DNA of 6,918 nucleotides from an uncultured Clostridium sp. (GTDB lineage Bacteria > Bacillota > Clostridia > TANB77 > CAG-508), in contig CANOPV010000045.1 in assembly GCA_947568605.1 (NCBI GenBank), positions 1 to 6,918 of the forward strand, written 5' to 3'. Shown piece after piece: positions 5,440 to 6,918 of the stretch; position 1 is the first letter of the stretch, and every line of letters begins with the position of its first letter. The notes beneath the pieces are model-generated. The model was not told the origin of the DNA. It was given only the letters and a program-made list of their open reading frames with translations, and ran no database searches. Both the position numbers and the translations under genes were made by a program.

Positions 5440-5475
5440 GGGGGCTTTCTTTTAAAGATGGCTCCCTCTTTGTAA
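5440..5475 (+). terminator. Terminator between antitoxin RNA and toxin gene
   Basis: GGGGGCT (5440-5446) pairs with GGCTCCC (5460-5466) using two G-T pairs. The stem continues past one T-T mismatch as TCTT/AAGA (5448-5451 with 5455-5458), then TCTTTG follows. The imperfect stem and short U-run suggest a leaky terminator. As in characterised type III loci, this would give more antitoxin RNA than toxin mRNA. Confidence 0.8.
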
Positions 5476-5480
5476 TATTT

Positions 5481-5486
5481 AGGAGG
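5481..5486 (+). promoter_or_regulatory. Ribosome binding site of the toxin gene
   Basis: A perfect AGGAGG with 6 bases to the ATG at 5493. It lies after the terminator at 5440-5475, so it is present only on read-through transcripts. Confidence 0.85.
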
Positions 5487-5492
5487 AAATAA

Positions 5493-5972
5493 ATGCAAAT
5501 AGAAAATGGGAGATTTTATTTTATAAGTAATGAATTTATTAAAAAATATGGTAATAAATATAATTTAATGGAAAACAAAGAAACTGGAAATAAAAGACCT
5601 TGTTATTTTTGTTTTAAAGATAAAACAAACGAGAATATAATATGGTTTGTTCCTATTTCTAAGCAATACGAAAAATACAAATCTATTTATGAAAACAAAA
5701 AGCAAAAAATACATCGTGAGCCATTAAATTTTGTTTTTGGAATTGTTAAAGATGAAAACGCTGTATTTCTAGTACAAAATATGTTTCCGACTATTGAAAA
5801 ATATATTGAAGAAAAATATCAAGTAAAAAATAATGATGTAACAATTTCAATGCCTTTACAAAAAGAAATTATAGAAAAGGCTGAAAGTATATTAAGGCTT
5901 GAAAATAAAGGAATACATATTGCCTTTTCTAATTTGATAAACTTTAGGAAAGAATTACTAAATAATCTTTAA
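5493..5972 (+). CDS. cptN: CptN-like type III toxin (endoribonuclease)
   Basis: A 159-residue protein of the ToxN/AbiQ/CptN/TenpN endoribonuclease superfamily, closest in my recall to CptN. Seen: NGRFYFISNEFIKKY at residues 5-19 (the N-terminal FY-I-S strand and helix shared with ToxN), NKRPCYFCFKD near 28-43, WFVPISKQYEKYKSIY near 51-66, a FLVQNMFPTIEKYI block near 90-110, and a helical C-terminus. Without the antitoxin it would cut cellular RNA at A-rich sites. The two pseudoknot repeats immediately upstream make the assignment much stronger than the protein alone. AGGAGG at 5481-5486, 6 bases before the ATG, is a very strong ribosome site, so control probably lies at the terminator and through RNA processing. 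Such loci often act in phage defence by abortive infection. Family assignment is by motif recall, not a search. Confidence 0.87.
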   Translation: MQIENGRFYFISNEFIKKYGNKYNLMENKETGNKRPCYFCFKDKTNENIIWFVPISKQYEKYKSIYENKKQKIHREPLNFVFGIVKDENAVFLVQNMFPTIEKYIEEKYQVKNNDVTISMPLQKEIIEKAESILRLENKGIHIAFSNLINFRKELLNNL

Positions 5973-6042
5973 TATCTATGTTCTTTTATAAATTACTATA
6001 ATTTCCATTTCACAAAAATAAAATTTCGGATTTGTTAAGTTG

Positions 6043-6054
6043 TGGCTCACCATA
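6043..6054 (+). other. Duplicated tRNA-Arg 3' end, possible attachment site
   Basis: TGGCTCACCATA repeats exactly the last ten bases of the tRNA-Arg gene plus two flanking bases (4638-4649), 1405 bp downstream and in the same orientation. No other part of a tRNA is recognisable here. A GC-rich 12-mer match including CCA is unlikely by chance in this AT-rich DNA. It is what integration at a tRNA 3' end leaves behind, but no integrase lies between the copies, so mobility is inference. Confidence 0.55.
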
Positions 6055-6056
6055 TT

Positions 6057-6104
6057 AAAAAACGTATATAAGTATTGAAATATTAATACTTATATGCGTT
6101 TTTT
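6057..6104. terminator. Very strong bidirectional terminator
   Basis: AAAAAACG-T-ATATAAGTATT (6057-6076) pairs with AATACTTATAT-G-CGTTTTTT (6085-6104): 20 bp with a single T-G wobble and an 8-base loop. It ends in TTTTTT on both strands. It starts 2 bases after the tRNA-like repeat and may be the original terminator of the tRNA-Arg gene. It now separates the toxin gene from the minus-strand HAD gene. Confidence 0.88.
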
Positions 6105-6202
6105 ATTGTATTTTAATCCAATTTTACTGCAACAGATTTTTTATATATTAATTATTCAAAGATTCCATTAGTAAAAAATCTTTTAACTTAATATGTTTTT
6201 TA

Positions 6203-6778
6203 TTATAGAGCATCTTTCATATCATTAATCGAATTAAAAACAACACTTTTTATTCCTATTTTACTTGATGCAATAACATTCTTTTCTTTATCATCGAAAA
6301 ATATAGTTTCTTCCTTATTTAGTTTAAATTTATTAATTATTAAATGATAAATATTAGGGTCGGGTTTAATTAAATGTTCCTGAAAAGAATATATTCCGCC
6401 ATCAAAAATACTATTAATATTTATTAAGTTATTAATGTAATTGTAACTTTCTTCTGTTATATTTGTTAATAAAAATATTTTATAGTTTTTTTCTTTTAAT
6501 TGTTTAATGTATTCAAAATTTTCTATAATTAAAGGATATGTTATTGATAAATTATCTTTATTTAAAATATAACTAATATCTTTAAAATAATTTGTATTAG
6601 AAAAACTATTAATATGTTCTTGAACCGTTTTATAGCCAAGTAGACATTGTTTAAAATTTGAACCATAAGCATTTTTATAAATTAAATCACAATTTTTATT
6701 AAGTATCTTTTCTATATTTATTTTACTATCATCAAATAAAATTCCACCTACATCTAATAAGATATTTCTTATTTTCAT
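6203..6778 (-). CDS. HAD-superfamily hydrolase (subfamily IA, YihX-like)
   Basis: A 191-residue cytoplasmic hydrolase, probably a phosphatase acting on a small phosphate ester; the substrate cannot be read from sequence. All four HAD motifs are visible: motif I LLDVGGIL (residues 7-14) with nucleophile Asp9; motif II FLLTN with Thr105; motif III with Lys138 in LIKPDP; motif IV FFDDKEKN with Asp162-Asp163 and Asn167. The position two after the nucleophile is Gly11 instead of the usual Asp. This is the form found in the D-x-G branch that includes E. coli YihX, a sugar-phosphate phosphatase. The cap region is about residues 15-90. The ATG at 6778 is preceded on the minus strand by GAAAGGG about 11 bases upstream, slightly long spacing. 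It faces the toxin gene convergently across the terminator and shows no functional link to it. Confidence 0.9.
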   Translation of the reverse strand: MKIRNILLDVGGILFDDSKINIEKILNKNCDLIYKNAYGSNFKQCLLGYKTVQEHINSFSNTNYFKDISYILNKDNLSITYPLIIENFEYIKQLKEKNYKIFLLTNITEESYNYINNLININSIFDGGIYSFQEHLIKPDPNIYHLIINKFKLNKEETIFFDDKEKNVIASSKIGIKSVVFNSINDMKDAL

Positions 6779-6825
6779 AAAATATTTAACCCTTTCAATT
6801 ATGCTTTCTAGTTTTTATTATAAAA

Positions 6826-6854
6826 ATTATACTTACTTTGTCCTATAATTTCAA
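6826..6854 (-). promoter_or_regulatory. Promoter of the HAD hydrolase gene
   Basis: Read on the minus strand: TTGAAA (6849-6854), a 17-base spacer and TATAAT (6826-6831), the same hexamers and spacing as the promoter at 5208-5236. Copies of AAGTATA (6853-6859) and TATACTT (6828-6834) overlap the two boxes. The leader to the ATG would be about 40 nt and includes the GAAAGGG ribosome site. Confidence 0.7.
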
Positions 6855-6918
6855 GTATATCTATAAAATTTATACTAATATCACATTTATAATTAAAATT
6901 CTTTAAATAGCATATTTA

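Larger units (their letters stand above)
5333..5471 (+). ncRNA. CptI-type antitoxin RNA: two tandem pseudoknot repeats plus terminator
   Basis: In type III toxin-antitoxin systems a repetitive RNA is cut by its toxin into single units that wrap and inhibit the toxin. Two units of 47 and 46 nt follow the promoter, each opening with AAATGGA. Unit 1: stem GACAC (5345-5349)/GTGTC (5358-5362), with loop bases ACCTAT (5351-5356) complementary to downstream ATAGGT (5373-5378). Unit 2: GACAC (5392-5396)/GTGTC (5405-5409), with loop ACTTGC (5398-5403) complementary to GCAAGT (5420-5425). Both are H-type pseudoknots, and the second helix differs between units at three pairs, all compensated. AAATG recurs at 5337, 5384 and 5430, bounding exactly two units; these A-rich junctions are plausible toxin cut sites. 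The RNA ends in the hairpin at 5440-5466. The toxin gene starts at 5493. Confidence 0.87.

Noticed and set aside
5333..5475. Riboswitch or T-box leader of the 5493 gene
   Set aside because: There is no T-box or known aptamer core. The structure is a tandem repeat of one pseudoknot unit, as in type III antitoxins.
6021..6054. A full or decayed second tRNA gene
   Set aside because: Only the last bases match a tRNA; TTCG at 6025 is wrongly spaced from CCA and no anticodon or D arm is present.

Overview
The window is very AT-rich, with A-rich codons and heavy use of AGA for arginine. It reads like a low-GC clostridial Firmicute, probably a gut species, though no marker gene fixes the species. 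Gene order and protein features (PyrDB-type dihydroorotate dehydrogenase, a CptN-like toxin) fit that group.

Region 1 (1-4453, + strand) is the distal part of a pyrimidine (UMP) biosynthesis operon: pyrD (5' end outside the window), pyrF (interrupted by a one-base frameshift near 1839-1842), pyrE, pyrB and a small unrecognised gene coupled to pyrB. Together they cover carbamoyl-aspartate formation (PyrB), dihydroorotate oxidation (PyrD), orotate to OMP (PyrE) and OMP to UMP (PyrF). PyrB ends in a four-cysteine zinc module like the C-terminal half of the regulatory chain PyrI, without PyrI's nucleotide-binding half. The spacers between the pyr genes are unusually long and hold palindromic elements: a long nested inverted repeat between pyrD and pyrF, two copies of a 57-58 nt hairpin (before pyrF and before pyrE), and a ~130 bp imperfect palindrome between pyrE and pyrB.

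Region 2 (4454-4740) holds a tRNA-Arg(TCT) gene with its own consensus promoter and a bidirectional terminator.

Region 3 (4743-6104) is an accessory segment. It has a minus-strand nucleoside 2-deoxyribosyltransferase-like gene and, divergent from it, a complete type III toxin-antitoxin locus of the CptIN kind: promoter, two tandem ~47-nt RNA repeats each able to fold into a pseudoknot, a terminator, then the endoribonuclease toxin gene. Twelve bases of the tRNA-Arg 3' end (TGGCTCACCATA) recur just past the toxin gene, in front of a very strong terminator. This suggests the segment inserted at the tRNA as a ~1.4 kb cassette.

Region 4 (6105-6918) has a minus-strand HAD-family hydrolase gene with a consensus promoter.

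The best-supported unusual system is the CptIN-type locus, because its RNA antitoxin shows compensatory base changes between its two repeats. The family itself is known; this instance and its att-like flanks are what deserve checking.
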